NCBI GenBank assembly: GCA_964580215.1
Contig: CAZOJT010000008.1
Coordinates: 30,396-94,395 of the forward strand
Direction: 5' to 3'
Source: SM23-73-3 sp964580215
GTDB taxonomy: Bacteria > Zixibacteria > MSB-5A5 > SM1-73
Length of the DNA: 64,000 nt
The translations under genes were made by a program, and so were the position numbers. The notes beneath the pieces were generated by a model, which was given only the letters and a program-made list of their open reading frames with translations, was not told the DNA's origin and did not search any database. Positions within the stretch are counted from its first letter, which is position 1. The number at the start of each line of letters is the position of its first letter. Positions 34,283 through 42,959 of this stretch are shown piece after piece.

Positions 34283-35308
34283 TCACCCCCGCTGTGAGAG
34301 AACAATTACCACCACAAGTATTAATAAGAGAAATGTCCAGATAGCAATCGCTTTTCGTGTCGCCTTTTTAGCTTTCTTTTCCTCCCACCAGGTCAGCGGA
34401 CGAATTCCCCTGGCCAGGAAGGTTACCACTCCTGCCAGGTTAATGCAAATCAAGTTGGTGAGCACAAGCAATAGCGCCCCCAACGCCATCTCCCACTCTC
34501 CGGCCCCGATTAGCATTCCCAGCGTGACCAGCGGGGGAAGCAATGCTACAGCGACCATGACGCCGATAAGCGCACTCATTATGCCGGTGGTGAACGACAG
34601 AGCAGCCGCACTGCCTGCTGCCAGGGCGAGAACGATGTCTCCCACACCTACCTTGGTGCTGGAAACGACTCTGGGAATTTCCGGGTTCACTTGAAACACA
34701 AGTGCTAAAAGGAGGGCGAGAAGAAAACCGGCGAGGAGCCCTGCCACATTGGTTTTCATCGCCCGTCGGGTTAAGTCGGTATCCCCCAGAGTGGTGGCAA
34801 AGGAGAGGGCCACATTGGGACCGAGCAACGGTGCGATCACCATCGCGCCTATGATAACCACCACATTGTCGCGTAATATGCCTATGGCTGCAACGATGGA
34901 CGCCAAAAGCACAAATACAATAAAAATCCATGAAAGCCTGGAGGTCTCTTCAATATCAGCATACAGTTCTTCCCGACTGATTCCGGCTATCTTCGTTTCC
35001 GGCTTTTGTTCGGGCACTGGTTCCTTATGATCAGGTGGCGGCTCTTCTTCTGGTTGGGGTCGAGGGATGGAGGCTTCTACCGGAAGAAGAATTATCCTGA
35101 AATCTTCTGTCTGTAACAATGAAAAATGCTTTTCCAGAAGGTCTAAAACTGCCCCGGTCTCCTCAACGGGTAGGAGTAATTTTATCAGAATCTTGCCTTC
35201 TGACAATCCTTCCTGCCAACTACCCAATATCTTGTGGTCTTTGAGCAGCTCCTGTATCCGATCTTTCTCATCTACAGGAAGAAATATTTCAATTAAGCGC
35301 AGAGCCAT
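34283..35308 (-). CDS. DUF389 (TIGR00341-type) membrane protein
   Basis: 341 aa from the ATG at 35308 (MALRLIEIFLPVDEKD); the frame is open five codons further without support. The first 100 residues form two soluble alpha/beta units (LIEIFLPVDEKDRIQELL, ILIKLLLPVEETGAVLDLL). A proline- and glutamate-rich linker (PRPQPEEEPPPDHKEPVPE) precedes six or so transmembrane helices with the DUF389 core VVIIGAMVIAPLLGPNVALS and TGIMSALIGVMVAVALLPPL. Function not established; transport has been suggested for the family. Confidence 0.88.
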   Translation of the reverse strand: MALRLIEIFLPVDEKDRIQELLKDHKILGSWQEGLSEGKILIKLLLPVEETGAVLDLLEKHFSLLQTEDFRIILLPVEASIPRPQPEEEPPPDHKEPVPEQKPETKIAGISREELYADIEETSRLSWIFIVFVLLASIVAAIGILRDNVVVIIGAMVIAPLLGPNVALSFATTLGDTDLTRRAMKTNVAGLLAGFLLALLLALVFQVNPEIPRVVSSTKVGVGDIVLALAAGSAAALSFTTGIMSALIGVMVAVALLPPLVTLGMLIGAGEWEMALGALLLVLTNLICINLAGVVTFLARGIRPLTWWEEKKAKKATRKAIAIWTFLLLILVVVIVLSQRG

Positions 35309-35378
35309 TTTACTTATTCCCAAGTTTATGGATAAATATGGTTAATATTAGTTGACTCATATCACACTCTAATTTCGG

Positions 35379-36030
35379 TTAATTGGAAACAGCGCCAAGT
35401 TTCTCCTTTATAGATATGCGCATGGGCGCAGCTTCCCCTTGCTTATCTTCGCCCATATACAAGGTAACATGCGGAAAAGGGATTTCAATATTTTTCTCAT
35501 CAAATTTCTTCTTAAGCCGACGATTGAATTTCCTCGCTACCCCCTACTGTTTGATGGGCTTAGTTTTGTAACGTGCCTTTACGATTATTGCAGAGTCGGC
35601 AAATTGGTCTAACCCAAATATTTCCAGAGGCTCAAGAATATCCTCAGAACAGCTGGAGTCGTTCCGCATTTCCTCATCCACTTCTCTAATGACCTTCATT
35701 ACCTCATCCACGTCCTCACGGTAGGCTACACCAATGTCGAAAACATAGCGAGAGTAATCCTTCGTCATATTGGTAACCACGTCGATATTACCATTTGGAA
35801 TATAATGAACATTTGCGGAAAAATCTCGAAGAATGGTCATTTTCAGGTTTACCTTCTCCACCAGTCCTCCTTTACCGGCAATTTGGACTACATCGCCAAC
35901 CCAAATTTGATCTTCCAGCAGAATAAAAAATCCGTTAATGACATCTTTGACCAGGCTCTGGGCGCCAAAGCCTACAGTCAAACCGGCGATTCCGGCAGCT
36001 ACCAAAATGGGGGTTTTCTCGCGATCTGAC
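35379..36030 (-). pseudogene. MscS-family gene, 5'-truncated and broken by an in-frame UAG
   Basis: Reading the minus strand, the frame opens without a proper start at about PILVAAGIAGLTVGFGAQ, the MscS pore helix, so the membrane helices that should precede it are gone. It runs through the beta domain (DQIWVGDVVQIAGKGGLVEK, VHYIPNGNIDVVTN) to KTKPIKQ and meets TAG at 35544-35546. The same frame then continues GVARKFNRRLKKKFDEKN, IEIPFPHVTLYMGED to TAA at 35379, which is the normal family C-terminus. Relatives have Trp (TGG) at the stop, so a single G-to-A change explains it. Both defects together make it a decayed gene. Confidence 0.85.
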
Positions 36031-36138
36031 GTTCTGTGGATTTGTGAAGCGGAGGAAAGGCATTTGGGTTAGCTCCGCTCCCACCGGGACGAACGTCAAA
36101 CTTCATGTTAGGTGCAGTAACGAGCCATAGTATACCAA

Positions 36139-36888
36139 TCATTTTTCACCTCGATATATGTAGGCTATCCCACCGGTCAATCTTTCAGAGTAGAGTTTTT
36201 TTAATCCCTCCACCTCCATGAGCTTCATAATCTCTTCTGGCTCAAGAAAGTTAGCAATTGAAGTGGAAAGGTATCGATAAGCACTGGCCGAGCCTGAGAT
36301 TATTCCCCCTACCGCTTGCATTATTGTATTAAGATAAAACCGATAGACTGCACTGAAGAAACCACTTGGAGGAGGGGAAAATTCAAGTATTACAAGTCGT
36401 CCACCGTCTTTTAAGACCCTAACCATTTCAGAAATTCCCCTCCTGTGGTCAGAAAGATTTCTTAAACCAAATCCTATGCTGACTATGTCAAAAGAATCGT
36501 CATCAAATGGAAGGTCGAGTGCATCTCCCCTTAGTAATTTGATTTTTCTACCAAGTCCGTTATTTACAGTTTTCCGCCTTGCTATATGGAGCATCTCTTC
36601 CGACAGATCAATGCCAATTATTTCACCTACACTGTCACTTTGCGCAAAGCGAATGGCTATGTCCCCGGTGCCGGTGCAAACATCCAGTATGTTTTCGCCG
36701 GGTTTTCTGCCGAAGGCAGATCCGCCTTTGGCGGAAACACCGGCACATTCCACCAGCCTTCTCCTCCAGCTTTTGTCAATATTCAAACTGAAGAGGTGGT
36801 TCAAGAAATCGTATCTGGTGGCAATGGTTGAGAATAACCTGTTGTTACTCGTATGAGTGCATACGCATCGGGTGAAGGCACTTCGCAC
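36139..36888 (-). CDS. ubiE: UbiE/MenG quinone C-methyltransferase with a 10-residue palindrome-encoded insert
   Basis: 249 aa from a GTG four bases after the stop of the upstream stomatin gene. UbiE motifs: NRLFSTIATRYDFLNHLFS, NIDKSWRRRLVE, then SAM motif I ILDVCTGTGDIAIRFA, FDIVSIGFGLRNLSD and LVILEFSPPPSG. It methylates the demethylmenaquinone/ubiquinone ring with S-adenosylmethionine. Between VECAGV and KPGENILDV, where relatives are contiguous, lie SAKGGSAFGR, encoded by exactly 30 bp (36706-36735) made of two abutting 15-bp palindromes. The frame is kept and the insert is just before the SAM motif, in a region that tolerates loops, so the enzyme may still work. Confidence 0.9.
   Translation of the reverse strand: MRSAFTRCVCTHTSNNRLFSTIATRYDFLNHLFSLNIDKSWRRRLVECAGVSAKGGSAFGRKPGENILDVCTGTGDIAIRFAQSDSVGEIIGIDLSEEMLHIARRKTVNNGLGRKIKLLRGDALDLPFDDDSFDIVSIGFGLRNLSDHRRGISEMVRVLKDGGRLVILEFSPPPSGFFSAVYRFYLNTIMQAVGGIISGSASAYRYLSTSIANFLEPEEIMKLMEVEGLKKLYSERLTGGIAYIYRGEK
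36706..36735. repeat. Double 15-bp palindromic module inside ubiE
   Basis: TCTGCC-GAA-GGCAGA at 36706-36720 abuts TCCGCC-TTT-GGCGGA at 36721-36735. Both have the six-base-arm, three-base-loop design of the CCCGCC-N3-GGCGGG modules found in the intergenic repeats. Confidence 0.85.
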
Positions 36889-36891
36889 GCG

Positions 36892-37782
36892 TTATGATTC
36901 TTTAGGTTCGTCAGAAGAAACTTTCTCTTTCAAAAGTTCGCCAATACCGGCGATGCTTCCCAGAATGCCTGAGGCTTCCAGAGGCAAAAATACTTTGGTG
37001 GCTTTACCATCGGCAATTTTCTGCAGGGCTTCGAGATATTTTATGGCAATCAGGTCATTTGTGGGCCTGCCCTCATGGATGGCTCCAAACACAGTCTCGA
37101 TTGCCTCTGCTTCTCCCTTGGCTACGGTTAACTTTTGATATTTATCAGCGTCGGCAACCTTCCGTATCGCTTCCGCCTGCCCTTCAGCCTTTAGTATGGC
37201 TGATTGCTTGTGTCCTTCAGCTTCCAAGATCATGGCTCGCCTGTCCCGCTCTGCCTTCATCTGGCGATGCATGGCTTCAGTAACGTCCGAGGGTGGATCG
37301 ATTCTCTGAAGCTCCACCCGGGTGACCCTGGTGCCCCATTTGTCGGTAGCATCATCGAGAATCTGACGCAGTTTGGTGTTTATCAACTCCCTGGAGGTAA
37401 GTGTTTCATCTAAAGCCAAATCACCAATCAGATTCCTCAAATTCGTCTGCGCCAGTTTAGTGGCTGCAGTATAGTAATGAGCAACATTATAAGTAACCTT
37501 TACCGGGTCGGTGACCTCATAGTAGACTACTGCGTCCACCTCTACAGCTACATTATCTTTAGTAATTACCGCCTGCGGAGGAACGTCCACCACCAGCTCT
37601 CGCATGTCCACCTTTATCATCCTTTCCATGACGGGGACGATAATGGTAAGTCCACTATCCGCTGTGCGCTGATACTTGCCTAACCGCTCTATTAATCCCT
37701 TCTCCCAGGGTCTGATAATCTTTATCCCGCTGGCAACAACTATGAATACAACAGCCGCTATAATAATAAGGACTACTGGCAT
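36892..37782 (-). CDS. Stomatin/SPFH (band 7) membrane protein
   Basis: 296 aa. N-terminal hydrophobic hairpin (VVLIIIAAVVFIVVASGI), then the band 7 domain (GIKIIRPWEKGLIERLGKYQ, VDVPPQAVITKDNVAVEVDA, VYYEVTDPVKV) and the paraslipin coiled coil (MHRQMKAERDRRAMILEAEG, QSAILKAEGQAEAI). It should form membrane-bound oligomeric rings. The ATG follows an AGGGAGG site that overlaps the end of the nfeD gene, and the pair is a textbook NfeD-stomatin operon. Confidence 0.95.
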   Translation of the reverse strand: MPVVLIIIAAVVFIVVASGIKIIRPWEKGLIERLGKYQRTADSGLTIIVPVMERMIKVDMRELVVDVPPQAVITKDNVAVEVDAVVYYEVTDPVKVTYNVAHYYTAATKLAQTNLRNLIGDLALDETLTSRELINTKLRQILDDATDKWGTRVTRVELQRIDPPSDVTEAMHRQMKAERDRRAMILEAEGHKQSAILKAEGQAEAIRKVADADKYQKLTVAKGEAEAIETVFGAIHEGRPTNDLIAIKYLEALQKIADGKATKVFLPLEASGILGSIAGIGELLKEKVSSDEPKES

Positions 37783-37783
37783 T

Positions 37784-38230
37784 TTATTCTCCCTCCTTTA
37801 AGAGTTTAACCACTACATGTGTCCCATCCACCCGGGTTACTTTAACAATTTTCCCTGCTGGTATAATCTCGCTGGCATCGCTGTCTGCCCTCCACTCATC
37901 TTTTCCTATTCTGACACGTCCGGTATTCTTAATGTTATCAACTTCTTCTATCACCACACCCTTTTTTTGAATAAACCGATCAGCACCGACACCTGGCGGC
38001 TGTTTTTTGGTGAACTTCTCCGCAAACTTTCTTGAGACGGCAAAAAGTATCCCCGAGATGACTATAAAGCTTGCCAATTGCCACCCCATACCAAAGCCAA
38101 GCAGTGCCAGAATACCTGCTATGGCGGCTCCAATGCCAAACCATAACAGGAAAAATCCCATAGTGAATATCTCGGCAATAATAAAGAACGCCGCAATAGC
38201 CATCCATATCCACCAGATTTTAATAGGCAT
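37784..38230 (-). CDS. NfeD-like membrane protein
   Basis: 148 aa. Three to four hydrophobic helices in residues 5-70 (IWWIWMAIAAFFIIAEIFTM, LLWFGIGAAIAGILALLGFG), then the short C-terminal OB-fold typical of NfeD (GVVIEEVDNIKNTGRVRIGK, DEWRADSDASEIIPAGKIVK). AAGGAGGTGG is before the ATG. It partners the stomatin encoded next to it; this short form lacks the ClpP-like protease domain of long NfeD proteins. Confidence 0.93.
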   Translation of the reverse strand: MPIKIWWIWMAIAAFFIIAEIFTMGFFLLWFGIGAAIAGILALLGFGMGWQLASFIVISGILFAVSRKFAEKFTKKQPPGVGADRFIQKKGVVIEEVDNIKNTGRVRIGKDEWRADSDASEIIPAGKIVKVTRVDGTHVVVKLLKEGE

Positions 38231-38261
38231 TATCCCACCTCCTTCCTAAAGATTGATTTTT

Positions 38262-38501
38262 TTATGTAACCCTCTCATACCTTATTTCTATCTCATTGCT
38301 CTCGCCCATAGCGCTTTCAATTAATTTGGCCAAACCTTCATTCATCCCCTTCTCTTTCAAAAGGTGAAGCGTTGGTCGGTTAACATAATAATCCGTATCC
38401 GTCAAACTTTCCTCTTGCAGATTGTTGATCAAAAATTGTAATTCCTCATCCGTTATTCTACCCAAATATTGACCTGTGCTTTTATTGTATAGCTTTACCA
38501 T
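38262..38501 (-). CDS. Small conserved protein of unknown function
   Basis: 79 aa, with GGGAGGAG six bases upstream of the ATG. MVKLYNKSTGQYLGRITDEE and LQFLINNLQEESLTDTDYYV, then HLLKEKGMNEGLAKLIESAM. I recall similar 80-residue proteins in unrelated genomes, without a known role. It is the first gene of the nfeD-stomatin-ubiE series, 32 bases before nfeD. Confidence 0.8.
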   Translation of the reverse strand: MVKLYNKSTGQYLGRITDEELQFLINNLQEESLTDTDYYVNRPTLHLLKEKGMNEGLAKLIESAMGESNEIEIRYERVT

Positions 38502-38888
38502 TTGCTCCTCCCTTCATTATTATTACACCCGATTCCAGAAAAAATTCTACAAATATGCGAAGCTCTGAGTTGAGACAGGGATCTGAATAAACCATACTTT
38601 GAATGAACCCACTTTCATAATACTTCATGTTCACGATAATTGTTGCGGGCGACTACTTAATAGTAAATATCATTCTAAAAATCAAGTGTAAACTCCTGAA
38701 TCTCAGAAGTTTTTGGCATGTTACCCGGGTAAAGAAAAAATCCTTAATCGATTTGTGTAGCCCTGCCTTTGGCGGGGTTAGGAAGCCATAAAGGCTTCCC
38801 TGCGCAGAACGAAAAAGGCACAACACTTTTGATCTACATTTATCTTGCTTTTCCAAACTCGAACCTTCATATTTTGCAAGGTGAAGTT
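38502..38888. other. Divergent intergenic region with hairpin repeats
   Basis: Between the 79-aa gene (minus) and the patatin gene (plus). At 38762-38805 lie CCCTGCC-TTT-GGCGGGG and GGAAGCCATAAAGGCTTCC hairpins of the dispersed type. No other gene is visible. Confidence 0.55.
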
Positions 38889-41606
38889 ATGAAATCTTTA
38901 AGCATAATCTTTGTTGGGATTTTTGTCGTCCTTTATGGTTGGCTCTGCCAAGGTGTGGCGGCATCTGAGTTTTTGGAAGATCAGGTTCACCAGATCGGTG
39001 AGGACAGCATGGAGATTCGGCTGGAGTTTCTCAAGTCCCCAAAAAATGAGATTTCTTTTCCTCTAAAAACGACCACCAGAAGACCCCGAATCGGTCTGGC
39101 TCTGTCCGGAGGAGGGGCGCGAGGGCTTGCGCAGATAGGGATTTTGAAGGTCTTGGAAAGAGAGAATATCCCCATCGATTTTATTGCCGGCACCAGCATG
39201 GGAGGAATCTTAGGGGGGCTTTATGCCGCAGGTTATTCGGCTGAGGAGTTGGAAAGAATAACAAAAGATGTCGATTGGAACGACCTTTTGACTGATACTC
39301 CGCCGCGTCTTTCCCTCCTTCTTTCTCAAAGGGAGGAAAAAGAAGGCTCGCTTTTCCAGTTTCGTCTGGATGGGTTTAAACCCTACATCCCCACTGCCCT
39401 CACCTCCGGTCAGAAGCTGACCAATCTTTTCACTAACTTGACCATGCGGGCGAATCTAACCTCAAAATGGTTTCAAAAACCCTACTCAAGCTTCGACAAC
39501 TTAAAAATTCCTTTCCGCGCCGTTACCACTGATCTGGTGACCGGAGAGAGGGTGGTTCTGGATTCAGGTGATCTGGCACAAGCTTTAAAGGCAACCATGG
39601 CTATCCCTTTAGCTTTCAGTCCGGTTGAGACAGGTAATAGGCTTTTAGTGGATGGGGGACTGGTGGATCCCATACCGGTGGATGTGACAAAAGAAATAGG
39701 GGCGGATGTGGTTATCGCAGTTAATACCGTCTCCTCCCTTCTTCCCGCAGACAAGATAAAGACCCCCCTGGATGTGGCTAATCAAGCCACCAACATCATG
39801 TCCCTGCGCAGACAAAAAGAGGAGTTGGACAAAGCTGATTTTGTTATCACCCCTGATCTATCTGAATTTTCCTCTACGGATTTTGACCAAACAGCAGAAT
39901 TGATCGCCCTAGGAGAGACCACAGCCGAAAGCTTGATGGTTGACATAGAAAGGGTGATCTTGGAAAGCAAAATCCGACGGTTAAAGCACAATTCGCCTGA
40001 ATTCAAAGTCTGCGAACTGGATTTTAAAGGAAATCAAAAAATAGAAACGGATTTTATTTTAAAACTTACCAAAATTAGACCAGAAAGCACCGTCACCATC
40101 GACCAGATCAAATCCGACTTGGAAAAGATTTATGCTTGCGGATATTTTGGCGATGTTTATGCTTTGCTTCAAAAGATAAATCCGGAAGAATATTCTTTGC
40201 GCTTTCATCTAACAGAAAATCCTCCGCTGAAAAGAATCATATTTTCCACAGTATCCAAATTCGGACAAAACAATACCATCTACCCTGACTCCATCCTATG
40301 TAAACGAATAAACTTCCAACCTTCCGAGATTCTTAACTATAAAGTATTGCAACAGACTTTAGATTCTACCATATCTATCTATCACCAAGACGGATACAAT
40401 TTAGCTCACATCGAAGAGGTAGATTATGATTCTGCCTCTCATAGTCTGAATGTAAAAATAAATGAAGGTATGATCTCTCGTATTGAGCTCTCTGGAAACA
40501 GGCGAACCAGAAACTGGATGGTGTTGAGAAACTTTCCCCAAAAGGCAGGAAAGCCATTTAACTCCCGAAAGGTTAGTAAAGGCATCTCCAACATCTATAA
40601 TACCGGATTATTTGAAAAGGTAAATTTCTCCACCCATCCCACAGATGAGGGAATGGTGCTTCAATTGGAAGTAAAAGAGAAAAAGTTCAATATCGTTAGA
40701 ATCGGCGCACACTATGATGATGAATACCAGACGGAGGGATTTTTGCAATTTATCGATGCCAACGTCTTCGGAGTGGGAAATCGTGTCTCCACCCACCTTC
40801 AATATGGGGAGAGAAAACAGATTTATAAGTTAAACTTCAAAGCTGATCGCATCTTTAAGACATATCTGACCTATAAACTCAATATCTTCTATCAACGTGA
40901 TCGCAAAAAGCTTTTTGAGGATAACCAAAAAATCGGTGAGTTCTCCCAACAAAGAGTGGTGGCAAACTTCTCCCTGGGACAGCATATCTCCAGATTGGGG
41001 ATCATATCAGTGGAGACCAAAGCGGAGAAGGTGAAAATTGATGATGGCACCATCGAAGACACATACGACATCCGGAGCTTTATCATAAGATCGCTGGTGG
41101 ACACCTTCGATAAATATCCTTTTCCTCACAAGGGGAAGTTTCATCATCTGTATGTGGAGCTGGCAGGAGACATCTTGGGCGGTAATTTAGTCTACCGAAA
41201 GGCTTTTACCTCACTTGAGTCTTATTTCCCTCTGCACCGTAGGGTAAATTTCCATCCCAAGGTGGCAATCGGCATCTCAGACGGAACCGTGCCCATAAGC
41301 GAAAAATTCACATTAGGGGGATGCGATAATTTCTATGGACTTTTCGTTGAGGAGTTAAAAGGTGACAAGATGTTTCTGGGAAGCCTGGGATTGCGATTCA
41401 GATTCTTTCATCGATTGTACTGGACCTTACGGTACGATACGGGAGAGGTGTGGACAAAGCTGGAAAGCATCAAGTTGAAGAATTTAAAGCACGGCTTTGG
41501 CAGCAGTTTAGCCCTGGATACTCCTCTGGGTCCTTTGGAATTTGCTTATGGCGTAGCCACAGATAAATGGGATAAATTCTATTTCAAGTTCGGCTTTGAT
41601 TTTTAG
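38889..41606 (+). CDS. Patatin-like phospholipase fused to an Omp85-type barrel
   Basis: 905 aa from the ATG at 38889, eight bases or so after AAGGTGA and giving a clear signal peptide (IIFVGIFVVLYGWLCQGVAA). Patatin domain at about 65-270: oxyanion loop ALSGGGARGLAQIG, nucleophile elbow GTSMGG, and catalytic Asp in DGGLVDPIPVD. Then POTRA-like domains (VCELDFKGNQKIETDFILKL, IELSGNRRTRNWMVLRNF) and a C-terminal D15 barrel ending KFYFKFGFDF, with terminal Phe. The design matches PlpD-type autotransporters (type Vd), which expose the lipase at the surface. Confidence 0.93.
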   Translation: MKSLSIIFVGIFVVLYGWLCQGVAASEFLEDQVHQIGEDSMEIRLEFLKSPKNEISFPLKTTTRRPRIGLALSGGGARGLAQIGILKVLERENIPIDFIAGTSMGGILGGLYAAGYSAEELERITKDVDWNDLLTDTPPRLSLLLSQREEKEGSLFQFRLDGFKPYIPTALTSGQKLTNLFTNLTMRANLTSKWFQKPYSSFDNLKIPFRAVTTDLVTGERVVLDSGDLAQALKATMAIPLAFSPVETGNRLLVDGGLVDPIPVDVTKEIGADVVIAVNTVSSLLPADKIKTPLDVANQATNIMSLRRQKEELDKADFVITPDLSEFSSTDFDQTAELIALGETTAESLMVDIERVILESKIRRLKHNSPEFKVCELDFKGNQKIETDFILKLTKIRPESTVTIDQIKSDLEKIYACGYFGDVYALLQKINPEEYSLRFHLTENPPLKRIIFSTVSKFGQNNTIYPDSILCKRINFQPSEILNYKVLQQTLDSTISIYHQDGYNLAHIEEVDYDSASHSLNVKINEGMISRIELSGNRRTRNWMVLRNFPQKAGKPFNSRKVSKGISNIYNTGLFEKVNFSTHPTDEGMVLQLEVKEKKFNIVRIGAHYDDEYQTEGFLQFIDANVFGVGNRVSTHLQYGERKQIYKLNFKADRIFKTYLTYKLNIFYQRDRKKLFEDNQKIGEFSQQRVVANFSLGQHISRLGIISVETKAEKVKIDDGTIEDTYDIRSFIIRSLVDTFDKYPFPHKGKFHHLYVELAGDILGGNLVYRKAFTSLESYFPLHRRVNFHPKVAIGISDGTVPISEKFTLGGCDNFYGLFVEELKGDKMFLGSLGLRFRFFHRLYWTLRYDTGEVWTKLESIKLKNLKHGFGSSLALDTPLGPLEFAYGVATDKWDKFYFKFGFDF

Positions 41607-41657
41607 AAGGTTGAAATTAGGGTGCCGGCACCTAGCTTAAGTAAGGAGGGTGAAGGT

Positions 41658-41981
41658 ATGGACTTTACAGGAACATGGCATATTTATGAAATGGAAATGT
41701 GGGATGAGGACTATTTTAACATGGAAGTTCAGGCTTATATTAAGATAAACTCCAACAATTGTGGAGATTTTCAGTTTGGTTTAGTTTCAGGTGAGATAGA
41801 TGGAAAAGTGGTTAAGTATGCTGACGGAAAAAGGTTTGAATTTACTTGGGAAGGAAACGATGAATGTGATCTAGCGTGTGGTAGTGGCTGGATTAGAATA
41901 AAAGAGAAAGACCTGTTAGGGGGTGAAATCAGAATCCACAATGGAGATGATTCTACCTTTTTAGCAAGGAGAGCAAGGTAA
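41658..41981 (+). CDS. Conserved hypothetical protein
   Basis: 107 aa from the ATG at 41658, which follows a GGAGGGTGAAGG purine run; the open frame begins earlier without support. MDFTGTWHIYEMEMWDEDYF and FQFGLVSGEIDGKVVKYADG suggest a small beta-barrel or lipocalin-like fold with a highly conserved N-terminus. I recall such proteins as uncharacterised in other bacteria. No signal peptide, so cytoplasmic. Confidence 0.8.
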   Translation: MDFTGTWHIYEMEMWDEDYFNMEVQAYIKINSNNCGDFQFGLVSGEIDGKVVKYADGKRFEFTWEGNDECDLACGSGWIRIKEKDLLGGEIRIHNGDDSTFLARRAR

Positions 41982-42317
41982 TAAATTTAATCTGAAGGGA
42001 TTAAAAACAAGACATGAAACATCGCCTGATAGAGTGTATCTGGCTTCGCTACGCTCCGCCCAAACCCGTCTTCGGCGGGCTTCAGATACGCTCGGGACGT
42101 CAGATTGTGTGAAAACCCCTATTTTGGTAGCCGCCCCGCTTAGCGGGGCGAAATTGGAGCTTTGAATTTCAATCACTTACGCCCAAATGGGCGGCTACCG
42201 CTTCAAAACATAGTTTTCGCACAGCCCGACGTTATCTGCCAATGTCATCTTTTCGTTCTCACCGCGGTGCTTCCAATCGGACATGGAGAATAGTTTAATT
42301 TAGACTCTTCCTTGAGC
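41982..42317. repeat. Palindromic repeats upstream of the decayed lipoprotein copy
   Basis: GTAGCCGCC ... GGCGGCTACC arms (about 42130 and 42190) enclose a CCCCGC-TTA-GCGGGG hairpin and a stretch of other sequence; outer arms GTGTGAAAACC and TTTTCGCACAGCCC suggest several layers. Another unit, CCGTCTTCGGCGG, is at 42067-42080. The last 77 bases (42241-42317) match 44694-44770 without gaps. Confidence 0.65.
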
Positions 42318-42452
42318 ATGGTCAAGAAACCAAAGAAAACATTAACTTTTGTTCTACTTATTCTTTTGTCATTTTTCTTTCAATATGCCAAGGAAGGAAT
42401 GCTCTTGCTTCCCGTTGGTGTTCCTCACCAACGGAAAATGAATGGCGAGTGA
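42318..42452 (+). pseudogene. Decayed duplicate of the Big_5 lipoprotein start
   Basis: ATGGTCAAGAAACC opens MVKKPKKTLTFVLLILLSFF, FQYAKEGM, which matches the first 28 residues of the lipoprotein starting at 44771 (MVKKLKKIPIAVLLVLLSFF, FQCAKEGM). The lipobox Cys (TGT) has become Tyr (TAT). Similarity ends at the Met, where a family B repeat (CCCGTTGGTGTTCCTCACC) begins and brings a stop at 42450-42452. The 77 bases before the ATG are also duplicated. Confidence 0.8.
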
Positions 42453-42475
42453 AAGCACCCGCTTGAAGCGGTGGA
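42405..42475. repeat. Family B repeat
   Basis: TTCCCGTTGGTGTTCCTCACC ... GAAAGCACCCGCTTGAAGCGG, related to 7806-7890, 13322-13405 and 44522-44605. Confidence 0.7.
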
Positions 42476-42959
42476 GAGTCAAAGGGAAACGGCAGTCCAT
42501 TAAAACAGTTGGAAAAAATTAAAGAGTAATTTAAAAAATCCGAAAAGAATAATAAAGCTTCAGATAAAAAGATAAAAGGTCCATTATTTTTACGCCCCCC
42601 CATACTAAACTATAAAACATTCGCGTCCCCACAAATTAAGGTTTACGCTTAACCCGAGTGATTCGCTTTAAATAAACAGGAGCCTATGGCACCAGAGGCA
42701 TAAAAACTATGCCGTGGGTCGCCCTGGTGGTGGAGAGCGACAAGTCCACCCCAGAAAGGAGGAGCATGCCAAAGTTTTATCAGGGACTAAGTAAGTCATT
42801 TTGGACCAAAGATGTTTTGCTTTGAGCTTGAAGTAAGGAAGGAAGAAAAAAATAGCTCTGGTTTGGATAAACCTGGTTAAAGCCTCAGTTGGGACAGGGG
42901 TTGAACCCCTGTCCCAACATGACGAATCTGGTTAAAGCTAAAAAAAGGGGGAATGAAAG
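42453..42959. other. Leader region of the beta-propeller lipoprotein
   Basis: No ORF. Around 42675-42745 inverted words (GGCAT/ATGCC, CACCAG/CTGGTG) suggest an RNA fold that I cannot assign to a known class. A perfect hairpin with 15-bp arms, GTTGGGACAGGGGTT / AACCCCTGTCCCAAC, is at 42888-42918. AAGGGGGAATG precedes the start codon at 42960. Confidence 0.4.
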
